Positions 1-6,991 are shown, counted from the stretch's first letter. The stretch: 12,169 nucleotides of DNA from an uncultured Collinsella sp. (GCA_900757505.1 CAAEOE010000006.1:1-12169); one strand, 5' to 3'. Translations and numbers: made by a program. Notes: generated from the letters alone by a model not told the origin.

Positions 1-403
1 AAGCCTCGTCGGTAAACGAGCCGTAGGCTGCCGTCGGAATACCCGCGCGCTCCATGAGCTGTTTGGAAAACAGCTTGGAGCCCTCCATCTGGGCGCCCTC
101 GGCACCCGGGCCAAAGCAGGGAATACCCGCCGCGCGCACGGCGTCGGCCACGCCCGCCACGAGCGGAGCCTCGGGGCCAATTACCACGAGTCCGCATCCG
201 TGGCTCTGCGCAAACGCCGCCACGGCCGCAGGATCGCAGTCGTCGAGAACAACGTTCTCGACGCAGCTCGCGGTGCCGCCGTTGCCCGGCGCGATGTAGA
301 GCTTGCCGGCGCGCGGTGATGCTGCGAGCTTGGCTGCCAAAGCATGCTCACGGCCGCCGCTGCCCAACAACAGGATGTCGATGGTTTGAGTGTCCGCCTT
401 CAA
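1..403 (-). CDS. purD: Phosphoribosylamine--glycine ligase (GARS), N-terminal third, cut by window edge
   Basis: PurD joins glycine to 5-phosphoribosylamine with ATP to give GAR, an early cytoplasmic step of de novo purine synthesis. The first 134 codons are visible; the 3' end lies beyond base 1. I read the frame by hand. It opens with LLLGSGGREHALA (residues about 10-22), the family's N-terminal phosphate-binding signature, followed by APGNGGT, GPEAPLVAG and, near the break, EGSKLFSK, which begins the ATP-grasp part. The start chosen is TTG at 403-401, because a strong Shine-Dalgarno (AGAGGAGG, complement of 409-416) sits five bases upstream and no ATG lies in frame nearby. It is the next gene downstream of purA on the same strand, 117 bases away, so both belong to purine synthesis but may be controlled separately: the gap holds paired inverted repeats. 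Identity is secure from motifs; the exact start is slightly less certain. Confidence 0.93.
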   Translation of the reverse strand, partial: MKADTQTIDILLLGSGGREHALAAKLAASPRAGKLYIAPGNGGTASCVENVVLDDCDPAAVAAFAQSHGCGLVVIGPEAPLVAGVADAVRAAGIPCFGPGAEGAQMEGSKLFSKQLMERAGIPTAAYGSFTDEA

Positions 404-443
404 GGGTGCCTCCTCTATGGATGAATGGCCCGCTCCACGCGAG

Positions 444-499
444 CCCTTTGCAAGCAAATATACCCCTCGGCCGCCCGTCTGGGCTGCAAAGGGGTATAT
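444..499 (-). promoter_or_regulatory. Two competing inverted repeats in the purA-purD gap (candidate attenuator or terminator)
   Basis: Bases 458-467 pair perfectly with 490-499 (10 bp, atatacccct/aggggtatat), and within that loop gccc 472-475 can pair with gggc 480-483. A second perfect pairing, 444-452 with 485-493 (ccctttgca/tgcaaaggg, 9 bp), shares bases 490-493, so the two folds cannot form together. In the minus-strand transcript the segments come in the order A, B, C, D with A-C and B-D pairing, the arrangement seen in attenuators. No long U-run follows, so a strong intrinsic terminator is not evident. The role is inferred. Confidence 0.4.
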
Positions 500-520
500 C
501 GCAATAACCGTATAAACCGA

Positions 521-1807
<1,287 letters not shown>

Positions 1808-1873
1808 GTTTACTCCTTACATTCATGGACTGTCTACGCGCCACGCCGGCACGCAGAAGCACAAAACATTCCC

Positions 1874-1902
1874 AGTATACCCGTGCAACGGGCGCCTGTC
1901 CT
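1874..1902 (-). promoter_or_regulatory. Predicted sigma-A-type promoter of purA
   Basis: On the minus strand AGGACA (complement of 1897-1902) and TATACT (complement of 1874-1879) are separated by 17 bases. The -10 matches TATAAT at five of six positions and the -35 matches TTGACA at four. The -35 overlaps the dnaB stop codon. Transcription would start near 1867, giving purA a leader of about 60 bases. Confidence 0.5.
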
Positions 1903-3292
1903 ACTCCTCGGCATGTGCCCCATCAAGCTCATAGAACTTGGTGGATGCCGGCAGGAACATCAGATCGACGTCGCCGATCGGGCCCGAACGGTTCTTGGCC
2001 ACGACGATACGCGTAACGCCCTCGTCGGGTCGATCGTCGCGCGAGGCCTCGGCCTCGTCGGCGGAGCGGTCCAAGAACATAACGATATCGGCGTCCTGCT
2101 CGATGGAGCCCGATTCACGAAGGTCGGAAAGCTGCGGGCGCTTGCCGGTACGGGATTCGACCTGACGCGAGAGCTGCGACAGCGCGATGAGCGGGATCTT
2201 GAGCTCCTTGGCCATGATCTTCAGACCACGCGACATCTCCGAAACCTCGACGGTACGGCTCTCGGAGCGGCGTCCCGGCGGAGGACTCACCAGCTGCAGG
2301 TAGTCCAGGATGATGATTGCCTTCTCCTTGTTATGGAGCATGCGGCGGCTCTTGGCGCGAATCTCGGTCACTGTGGTGCCGGGCGTATCGTCAATCAGAA
2401 TATCGAGCTTGGACAAGGTCTGCGTGGCCTCGTTGATATTGGCCCACTGCTCGGGGCTAATGCGGCCCATGCGGAAGTCACTGATCGAGATCATGGCGTA
2501 GGCGCAAATCAGACGCTGGGCAATTTCTTTGCCCGACATCTCCAGCGAGAAGAAGCCGACGGTATAACCGGCAGCGGCAGCGTTGAGCGCCAGATTCAGG
2601 GCGAACGACGTCTTACCCACAGCAGGGCGGGCGCCGATAATGATGAGCTGGCCCTCGCGGAAGCCCATGAGCATGCGGTCGAGTGACGGGAAGCCCGTGG
2701 GCACGCCCGCAGCCTGGCCACCGGCCTGACACACTTCCTCGGCCTCGTTATAGGCCTCGACCATAAACTCGGTCAGCGTCTTGTAGCTCGACTTGACCTC
2801 GCGTGCCGTGACCTTGAGCAGCTTGCTCTCGGCTAGCTCCACGACCTCTTTGGTGTCGGTGGGGGCGTTATATGCCAGCGCGTTGATCTCGTTGGTGGCG
2901 CCGATCAGCTCGCGCAGCATCGAATCGCGACGGACGATGGCGGCATGGTGCTGCCAGTTCACGAGCGACAGAGTCTGACCCATCAGCTCCAAAATGTAGG
3001 CCTCGCCGCCCACGGCATCGAGCTTGTTGATGCTTCGCAGGTAATCGATCAGCGAGATGGAGTCGATGGGAATGCGGCTGTTGTACATATCGACCATCGC
3101 GGTGTAGATGGTCTTATGAATGGGCCGGTAGAAATCATCGGGCTGCAGCTCGACCTGGGCCTCTTCGACCACCTCGGGCGATAGCAGCATAGCGGCCAGT
3201 ACATTGGCCTCTGCATCTTGGTTTTGGGGAAGACCCAACTTTGAGCCGCGGTCCTCGACCGTCAGCCCCGTCTCCCTATCGTCATATGCCAT
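1901..3292 (-). CDS. dnaB: Replicative DNA helicase DnaB
   Basis: DnaB is the hexameric 5'-3' helicase that unwinds DNA ahead of the replication fork. I use the start at 3292 (protein MAYDDRETG..., 463 residues) rather than an ATG 12 bases further upstream, because GAGG lies six bases before it. Residues about 20-120 are the N-terminal primase-interaction domain (LPQNQDAEANVLAAML...). The RecA-like ATPase domain follows, with Walker A ARPAVGKT (221-228), catalytic Glu in SLEMS (about 251), Walker B IIILD (326-330) and the block LSQLSRQVE...LSDLRESGSIEQDAD (about 371-401). There is no intein, although some actinobacterial DnaB proteins carry one. It sits after rplI but beyond a strong terminator, so it probably has its own promoter in 3293-3445; I found no convincing one. 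Certain by motifs. Confidence 0.98.
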   Translation of the reverse strand: MAYDDRETGLTVEDRGSKLGLPQNQDAEANVLAAMLLSPEVVEEAQVELQPDDFYRPIHKTIYTAMVDMYNSRIPIDSISLIDYLRSINKLDAVGGEAYILELMGQTLSLVNWQHHAAIVRRDSMLRELIGATNEINALAYNAPTDTKEVVELAESKLLKVTAREVKSSYKTLTEFMVEAYNEAEEVCQAGGQAAGVPTGFPSLDRMLMGFREGQLIIIGARPAVGKTSFALNLALNAAAAGYTVGFFSLEMSGKEIAQRLICAYAMISISDFRMGRISPEQWANINEATQTLSKLDILIDDTPGTTVTEIRAKSRRMLHNKEKAIIILDYLQLVSPPPGRRSESRTVEVSEMSRGLKIMAKELKIPLIALSQLSRQVESRTGKRPQLSDLRESGSIEQDADIVMFLDRSADEAEASRDDRPDEGVTRIVVAKNRSGPIGDVDLMFLPASTKFYELDGAHAEE

Positions 3293-3393
3293 GAGCATCC
3301 TCATTCATATCGCTTGCGAGCATCCATAGTATCAGCCACGGTCCCAAAACGCGCCGCGCGCCGCCAATCATCACCGAACCAAACGGATGAACG

Positions 3394-3409
3394 GTCCTGT
3401 ATATAGGAC
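3394..3409. promoter_or_regulatory. Inverted repeat GTCCT-N6-AGGAC upstream of dnaB
   Basis: A 5-bp inverted repeat flanks a TATA-rich centre (gtatat). It lies about 100 bases before the dnaB start, between the rplI terminator and dnaB. The centre could serve as a minus-strand -10 (TATACA), with only a poor -35 (GTGAAC) 17 bases upstream. It may be an operator around the dnaB promoter or chance; support is weak. Confidence 0.25.
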
Positions 3410-3445
3410 TTCGACGCAACGTTCACCATGACACTCACTCAGCGC

Positions 3446-3483
3446 AAAAAACAAAAGGGCGCCCTGGTCTCCCAGAGCGCCCT
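3446..3483 (-). terminator. Intrinsic terminator after rplI
   Basis: Bases 3456-3467 pair with 3472-3483 in a 12-bp GC-rich stem with one mismatch and a 4-base loop. On the minus strand it is followed by an almost pure U-run (complement of 3446-3456, aaaaaacaaaa). It lies 34 bases after the rplI stop codon and closes the rpsF-ssb-rpsR-rplI operon, separating it from dnaB. Confidence 0.9.
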
Positions 3484-3516
3484 TCTTAGAACAAGATTGT
3501 TGCGTTGCAGCAAATG

Positions 3517-4056
3517 CTACTCGGCAGCAGCCTCGGTCTCGACCTCGGCGGTCTCGGTCTCGGCGACCTCAGCGGTCTCCTCAACCTCAGCCTCGGCAGC
3601 GAGCTCCTCGGCGGTAACGCCGACGAGAACGACAACCTCGGCCTTGATCTCGCGGTACAGCGAGATAGCGACGGTGTGGGCACCGGCAACCTTGATGGGC
3701 TTACCGAGCTCGACGCGCTTGCGGTCGATGTCCATACCGAGCTGATCCTTGATGGCGTCAGCGATCATAGCGGCGGTAACGGAGCCAAAGAGGATGCCCT
3801 CGTCGCCAACCTTGACGTCAACGGTGACCTGCTTGCCCTCGAAGGCAGCCTTGGTCTCGTTGGCGGTAGCCAGACGGACGGCCTCGCGCTTGGCGATGTT
3901 GTTGCGACGCTCGTCAAGCTGCTTGAGGTTGCCCTTGGTGGCGGCAACAGCGAGCTTCTTGGGGAACAGGAAGTTCTCAGCGTAACCCTGAGCGACCTCT
4001 ACGACGTCACCCTCGCCGCCCTTGCCCTTGATCTCATCGAGAAGAATAACCTTCAT
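3517..4056 (-). CDS. rplI: 50S ribosomal protein L9 (bL9) with acidic C-terminal tail
   Basis: L9 binds 23S rRNA near the L1 stalk and helps keep the reading frame. The N-terminal rRNA-binding domain is clear: MKVILLDEIKGKGGEGDVVEVAQGY...NFLFPKKLA (residues 1-35), followed by the long connecting helix (about 40-75) and the C-terminal domain (about 80-148, with LGMDIDRKRVELGKPIKVAG). The protein has 179 residues, about 30 more than the usual length near 150. The excess is an Ala/Glu/Thr/Val-rich acidic tail after TAEELAAEAEVEE with no basic residue to the end, probably disordered. It is the last gene of the operon, 15 bases after rpsR. The identity is certain; the tail's role is unknown. Confidence 0.97.
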   Translation of the reverse strand: MKVILLDEIKGKGGEGDVVEVAQGYAENFLFPKKLAVAATKGNLKQLDERRNNIAKREAVRLATANETKAAFEGKQVTVDVKVGDEGILFGSVTAAMIADAIKDQLGMDIDRKRVELGKPIKVAGAHTVAISLYREIKAEVVVLVGVTAEELAAEAEVEETAEVAETETAEVETEAAAE

Positions 4057-4071
4057 GATGCGTCTCCCTTC

Positions 4072-4338
4072 TTAGCCGCGGTCGCGGTTGCCACGAGAGG
4101 AAACCACGGGGACGGTGTACGGCAGGAGAGCCATCTCGCGGGCGCGCTTGATGGCGTTGGCGATGTCATGCTGATGCTGCGTGCAAGCGCCAGTGACGCG
4201 ACGGGGCTTGATCTTGCCACGGTCGGTCATGTACTTACGGAGAAGCTGAGTGTCCTTATAGTCGATGAACTCAGTGTTCTCCTTGCAGAACTGGCAGTAC
4301 TTACGACGCGGCTGACGTGCAGAATAATCATTAGCCAT
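4072..4338 (-). CDS. rpsR: 30S ribosomal protein S18 (bS18), cysteine-containing form
   Basis: S18 binds the 16S rRNA platform together with S6. I use the ATG at 4338 (88 residues, MANDYSARQPRRKYC...) instead of an upstream in-frame ATG at 4389, because the extra 17 residues are not S18-like and AAAGG lies about ten bases before 4338. The core IDYKDTQLLRKYMTDRGKIKPRRVTG is typical. Cys15 and Cys18 (CQFC), Cys52 and His55 (CTQHQ) match the metal-binding C+ type of S18. Some actinobacteria have a second, cysteine-free paralogue induced under zinc shortage; none is in this window. The gene lies between ssb (72 bases) and rplI (15 bases). Confidence 0.97.
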   Translation of the reverse strand: MANDYSARQPRRKYCQFCKENTEFIDYKDTQLLRKYMTDRGKIKPRRVTGACTQHQHDIANAIKRAREMALLPYTVPVVSSRGNRDRG

Positions 4339-4410
4339 GTCAAAATACCTTTCATTTGGCAACTTCGGCGAGCCGAAGCCGCCTCTCACTCAAAAATAGG
4401 TGAACAACCC

Positions 4411-4863
4411 TTAGAACGGGATGTCCTCATCGTAGACGTCGACCGCGGGCGGCGTAGCCACCGGTGCGGCAGGACGTGCTGCGGGCGCGGGAGCTGCGGG
4501 GGCGTAACCGCCCTGATCGTAGCCACCCTGGCCACCACGGGAGCTCATAAACTCGATTTCATCGACGATGACCTCAAGCTTGCTCCTGCGCTGGCCGTCG
4601 CGCTCCCAAGAGCTGTAGCGCAGCTTGCCCTCGATCGCGACCTTGTTTCCCTTTGCCAGGAAACGGCTCACGGCCTCGGCGCGGGTGCCGAACATAGTGC
4701 AGTCGACAAAGTTGGGATAGTCCTCCCACTCGCCAGTCTGCGCGTTGCGGCGACGATCGTTCACGGCGACGCCAAAGGACAGAACCTGGGTTCCGCCGGC
4801 GGTGGCGCGCAGCTCGGGATCGCGGGTGAGATTACCGGTGATGTTCACTCGATTGATGCTCAT
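4411..4863 (-). CDS. ssb: Single-stranded DNA-binding protein
   Basis: SSB coats single-stranded DNA during replication, repair and recombination. The 150-residue protein begins with the OB fold (MSINRVNITGNLTRDPELRATAGGTQVLSFGVAVNDRRRN..., about 1-110), including the family pattern W-E-D-Y/F...F-V-D-C and the basic SWERDGQRRSKLEV strand. A Gly/Tyr then Ala/Pro-rich flexible linker (about 112-142) leads to the acidic partner-binding tip DEDIPF at the very end. The ATG at 4863 follows an AGAGGAA Shine-Dalgarno. It lies between rpsF (48 bases) and rpsR, the usual S6-SSB-S18 order in bacteria. No truncation. Confidence 0.98.
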   Translation of the reverse strand: MSINRVNITGNLTRDPELRATAGGTQVLSFGVAVNDRRRNAQTGEWEDYPNFVDCTMFGTRAEAVSRFLAKGNKVAIEGKLRYSSWERDGQRRSKLEVIVDEIEFMSSRGGQGGYDQGGYAPAAPAPAARPAAPVATPPAVDVYDEDIPF

Positions 4864-4911
4864 AACTCACTACTTCCTCTTGGGGCACAAGCCCAGTCCA
4901 AAACGACAGTC

Positions 4912-5205
4912 TTACTCCTGGTCGTCGCGACGGACGATCATGTGGCGGACCACAGCGTCGGTGATGCGCAGGACGCGATCAAGCTCGGCGATCTGGGTAG
5001 GATCTGCATGGAAGTTGATGAGGGTGTAGTCACCATCGGTGAGGTCGTTGATCTCGTAGGCGAGCTTGCGCTTGCCCCACTCGTCAACGGAGTCGACCTT
5101 GCCAGCGCCCTCAGCGATCGTGGTATCGATACGCTTCATAACAGCGAGACGGGTCTCGGGGTCGAGCGACGGGTCAACAAAGAACAGCAGTTCATAAGCC
5201 TTCAT
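4912..5205 (-). CDS. rpsF: 30S ribosomal protein S6 (bS6)
   Basis: S6 forms a dimer with S18 on the platform of the small ribosomal subunit. I chose the ATG at 5205 (97 residues, MKAYELLFFVDPSLD...) over an in-frame ATG 21 bases upstream: AGGAGG (complement of 5213-5218) is placed correctly only for 5205, and S6 proteins start just before the YEL strand. Conserved features are YELLFFVDP, WGKRKLAYEI (about 44-53) and the C-terminal RITDAVVRHMIVR. It is the first gene of the operon, with a near-consensus promoter and a hairpin leader in front. In other bacteria the S6:S18 complex represses this operon through its leader. Confidence 0.97.
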   Translation of the reverse strand: MKAYELLFFVDPSLDPETRLAVMKRIDTTIAEGAGKVDSVDEWGKRKLAYEINDLTDGDYTLINFHADPTQIAELDRVLRITDAVVRHMIVRRDDQE

Positions 5206-5231
5206 ATTGTCACCTCCTCTGGGCAAATGTG

Positions 5232-5260
5232 GCTTCAGGTCGTGAAGGTGCGCCTGAAGC
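5232..5260 (-). promoter_or_regulatory. Hairpin in the rpsF leader (candidate autoregulatory site)
   Basis: gcttcagg (5232-5239) and cctgaagc (5253-5260) form a perfect 8-bp stem with a 13-base loop, inside the predicted transcript and 13 bases before the rpsF Shine-Dalgarno. S6:S18 leader motifs are known in several phyla, but the CCG hallmark I associate with them is not evident in this loop. It may instead be a lineage-specific control element. Confidence 0.4.
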
Positions 5261-5276
5261 AGGAAAAGACTTGGTA

Positions 5277-5305
5277 ATAATATCTTTCAACCTCCCAGGC
5301 TGCAA
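5277..5305 (-). promoter_or_regulatory. Predicted promoter of the rpsF-ssb-rpsR-rplI operon
   Basis: On the minus strand TTGCAG (complement of 5300-5305) and TATTAT (complement of 5277-5282) are exactly 17 bases apart. They match the -35 and -10 consensus at four and five of six positions. The start would be near 5270, giving a leader of about 65 bases before rpsF. Confidence 0.65.
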
Positions 5306-5666
5306 GAATATGCAGCTACAACCTCATGACCTCCACATATACCCATGCTTACACGGCACTTCTCGCGTATTCCAACCAAATGCTGACCAAGAGCTTGACG
5401 GATCTGTGGACAAGATACGGTGCCGTGGGGACAAGCTGAGCCAAGCCACAGGTCAACGGGCACAAGGCTGTGGTCGCAAAATGCATACCAGTGGTCCACA
5501 ACACCACCCAAAGATTTTTATATTCATTGCCAAGTCGCTTATGAATACCCCTTTTGAACAATTGAGCTGATCAACCACGCTGGTCGAAAGCCGTTTTTTT
5601 GGTACCTCAAACCCCACCGCAACGCCAAGCGCGGCCAAGCGTTTTAAAAAATGCCAACTTTTCTGT
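5306..5666. other. Gene-free intergenic region with DnaA-box-like sites
   Basis: No convincing protein gene lies here. The short frames have no plausible Shine-Dalgarno or recognisable sequence. Three 9-mers resemble TTGTCCACA, the DnaA box favoured in high-GC actinobacteria: 5405-5413 (exact, minus), 5426-5434 (one mismatch, minus) and 5492-5500 (one mismatch, plus). AT-rich tracts follow at about 5511-5560 and 5640-5666. A small imperfect hairpin at 5572-5588 is followed by T7 at 5595-5601, which could terminate a plus-strand transcript, but I see no gene for it. Confidence 0.4.
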
Positions 5667-5694
5667 TTGCACTTTGCGATTCCTCGTGTATACT
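5667..5694 (+). promoter_or_regulatory. Predicted promoter of the tRNA-Ser genes
   Basis: TTGCAC (5667-5672) and TATACT (5689-5694) are 16 bases apart and lie just before tRNA-Ser(GGA). Transcription would start near 5701, ten bases ahead of the mature tRNA. Confidence 0.65.
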
Positions 5695-5710
5695 GACTTT
5701 CGCATTTAAC

Positions 5711-5801
5711 GGAGAGTTGTCCGAGTGGCCGAAGGAGCACGATTGGAAATCGTGTAGGCGTCAAAAGCGTCTCCAGGGTTCAAATCCCTGACTCTCCGCC
5801 A
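5711..5801 (+). tRNA. tRNA-Ser(GGA)
   Basis: A full cloverleaf: acceptor GGAGAGT pairs with ACTCTCC, followed by discriminator G and an encoded CCA. The anticodon loop is TTGGAAA with anticodon GGA (5745-5747), reading UCC and UCU. The T-arm is AGGGTTCAAATCCCT. The long variable arm (taggcgtcaaaagcgtctcc region) is typical of a class II serine tRNA. It is the first of two serine tRNA genes transcribed together or in tandem. Confidence 0.97.
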
Positions 5802-5810
5802 GTTAATTCC

Positions 5811-5840
5811 AAAGCAGGCCTTCGAGCCTGCTTTGTTTTT
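5811..5840 (+). terminator. Intrinsic terminator between the two tRNA-Ser genes
   Basis: aaagcaggc (5811-5819) and gcctgcttt (5826-5834) make a perfect 9-bp stem with a 6-base loop, followed by GTTTTT (5835-5840). The next tRNA begins at 5850, so there is no room for a separate promoter between them. Confidence 0.8.
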
Positions 5841-5849
5841 ACCCCACGC

Positions 5850-5940
5850 GGAGGGGTGGCAGAGTGGTTGAATGCGGCGGTCTCGAAAACCGTTTGGCCT
5901 GTATAAGGTCACGAGGGTTCGAATCCCTCCTCCTCCGCCA
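5850..5940 (+). tRNA. tRNA-Ser(CGA)
   Basis: Acceptor GGAGGGG pairs with CTCCTCC (one G-U), followed by discriminator G and encoded CCA. The anticodon loop CTCGAAA carries CGA (5884-5886), reading UCG. The T-arm is GAGGGTTCGAATCCCTC and the variable arm is long, as in class II serine tRNAs. An exact 20-base inverted copy of part of its 3' end (5915-5934) occurs at 6003-6022. Confidence 0.97.
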
Positions 5941-5952
5941 TTAGATGGTATG

Positions 5953-5981
5953 AGCCCCAGCAATGGGGCTTTTTTCTTTTT
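5953..5981 (+). terminator. Intrinsic terminator after tRNA-Ser(CGA)
   Basis: agcccc (5953-5958) and ggggct (5965-5970) pair around a 6-base loop, followed by TTTTTCTTTTT. It lies 12 bases after the tRNA and ends the serine tRNA unit. Confidence 0.88.
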
Positions 5982-6002
5982 GGGCACATTTCAATTACGC
6001 GC

Positions 6003-6137
6003 AGGAGGAGGGATTCGAACCCGCCAGGGCGCGGAGCGTAAAGAAGACGCGCCAGTGGCGCGTCTTTAGCGCAGCGCGGTCGGCGTAAGCCGATCGGATA
6101 AATTTTGAGCGCTGCTCAAAATTTAGACATCCCTCCT
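6003..6137. repeat. Palindromic multi-hairpin element with a tRNA-Ser 3'-end copy (candidate dispersed repeat or structured RNA)
   Basis: Bases 6003-6022 are the exact reverse complement of 5915-5934 in tRNA-Ser(CGA), covering the T-loop and part of the acceptor strand. aggagggat (6006-6014) pairs with atccctcct (6129-6137), closing the element. Inside are three stems: 6044-6053/6057-6066 (10 bp, GC-rich, 3-base loop), 6077-6084/6089-6096 (8 bp with one G-U, GTAA loop) and 6099-6110/6114-6125 (12 bp, AT-rich, 3-base loop). Read on the minus strand it has a 5' strand able to pair with its 3' end and a T-arm near that end, with hairpins where the D and anticodon arms would be. No open reading frame explains it. 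It could be a mobile repeat of the REP/MITE kind, a decayed tRNA or a structured RNA. Confidence 0.55.
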
Positions 6138-6301
6138 ATTCAGCCACGCCCCATCGCGTTCAGCATCAACCCAGATCCCCAAACATGGTACCTACGCCCC
6201 CACCCAGTCCCGACCGTTTACCGAGCAATAGGGTCGCCACGCCCGCCAACCATGTACTATGTACGGGCATTGTCTAAACCTGCAATCAGAAGGACCCCAT
6301 C
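6138..6301. other. Leader region of the TRIC-family gene
   Basis: No gene is visible. A possible -10 (TACTAT) lies at 6254-6259 inside a small inverted repeat gtac-tat-gtac (6252-6262), with no good -35. AAGGA at 6290-6294 is the ribosome-binding site of the next gene. Confidence 0.35.
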
Positions 6302-6991
6302 TTGCCCGTCGTCGCTGCCGTAACCATTACCTCACATGCCTCGGATGCCATGGTCGCTATTCCGTTTTGGCTCGAGATGTTCGCCGTCGTCGCTGCATCG
6401 ATCTCGGGTGTACTGGTTGCGCGCGAGCACAAGCTCGACCTGGTGGGCGCGGTCGCGCTCGCGGTGGTCTGCGGTCTGGGCGGCGGTCTCTTGCGCGACA
6501 TGACGTTGCAGGTGGGCAACGTCTACATCCTCAACCAGCCGATGGCACTCCCGCTTTCCATTGCCACGGCAGCCATCATCTATATTTTCCCGGCAATCGT
6601 CGACAAACCCGAAAAACTCATTCCCCTGCTCGACATCATCTCGGTCGGCATCTACGCCGCCACTGGAGCAGACAAGGCGCTGGTCTACGGCTTTGCGCCG
6701 GCGGTGTGCATCATGATGGGCTTTTTCACCGCGGTGGGCGGCGGCATGTTGCGCGACGGCTTTATGGGCGTGGTTCCGGGCATTTTCCAACGTACTAATT
6801 TTTATGCCATCGCCGCCATCGCCGGATCGACAAGCTATGTGTGTCTCGTTATGAGCGGCATCATGAGCAATGTCGCCGCGCTGGTCGTATGCGTTGTCGT
6901 GACCATGGGTCTGCGCTGGCTCTCGCTGCGCTTTGACATCAAAAGCCCCACCGAAGAAGATATCGCACGCTTCTTGCACCGTAAAAAGTAG
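6302..6991 (+). CDS. TRIC/YadS-family membrane protein (PF03458, UPF0126 type)
   Basis: A 229-residue integral membrane protein with two homologous halves. Each half carries the family signature: GGGLLRD (60-66) and GGGMLRD (146-152), with seven predicted hydrophobic segments in total (about 23-40, 46-62, 82-99, 108-124, 130-147, 166-184, 190-205). Bacterial relatives are called glycine transporter-like or UPF0126, and crystallised prokaryotic homologues form trimeric cation channels (TRIC). The substrate here cannot be told from sequence. The start is TTG at 6302, supported by AAGGA (6290-6294) seven bases upstream; an in-frame ATG at 6350 is the alternative and would leave the first membrane span intact. 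The next gene begins 107 bases downstream with its own leader. Confidence 0.88.
   Translation: MPVVAAVTITSHASDAMVAIPFWLEMFAVVAASISGVLVAREHKLDLVGAVALAVVCGLGGGLLRDMTLQVGNVYILNQPMALPLSIATAAIIYIFPAIVDKPEKLIPLLDIISVGIYAATGADKALVYGFAPAVCIMMGFFTAVGGGMLRDGFMGVVPGIFQRTNFYAIAAIAGSTSYVCLVMSGIMSNVAALVVCVVVTMGLRWLSLRFDIKSPTEEDIARFLHRKK

Noticed and set aside
404..520. Purine riboswitch before purD
   Set aside because: The hairpins lack any aptamer core I can recognise, so I report only competing stems.
3517..3610. Tandem DNA repeat at the end of rplI
   Set aside because: The repeated pattern is in-frame low-complexity coding for the acidic L9 tail, not a CRISPR or independent repeat array.
3505..5277. 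590-codon plus-strand open frame across rplI, rpsR, ssb and rpsF
   Set aside because: It runs antisense through four certain genes and their gaps. Its composition (Leu/Gly/Val/Asp repeats) is a reflection of their codons.
5453..5764. Minus-strand open frames in 5287-5987
   Set aside because: They cross the intergenic region and the tRNA-Ser genes, have no ribosome-binding site and are not protein-like.
5850..6022. Integration att site at tRNA-Ser(CGA)
   Set aside because: Integrase att repeats are direct, while the tRNA copy here is inverted. No integrase or mobile cargo is present.
5872..6069. Open frame reading GGGIRTR
   Set aside because: It runs through tRNA-Ser(CGA) and the inverted tRNA fragment. 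Peptides such as GGGIRTR are a usual artefact of translating tRNA 3' ends.
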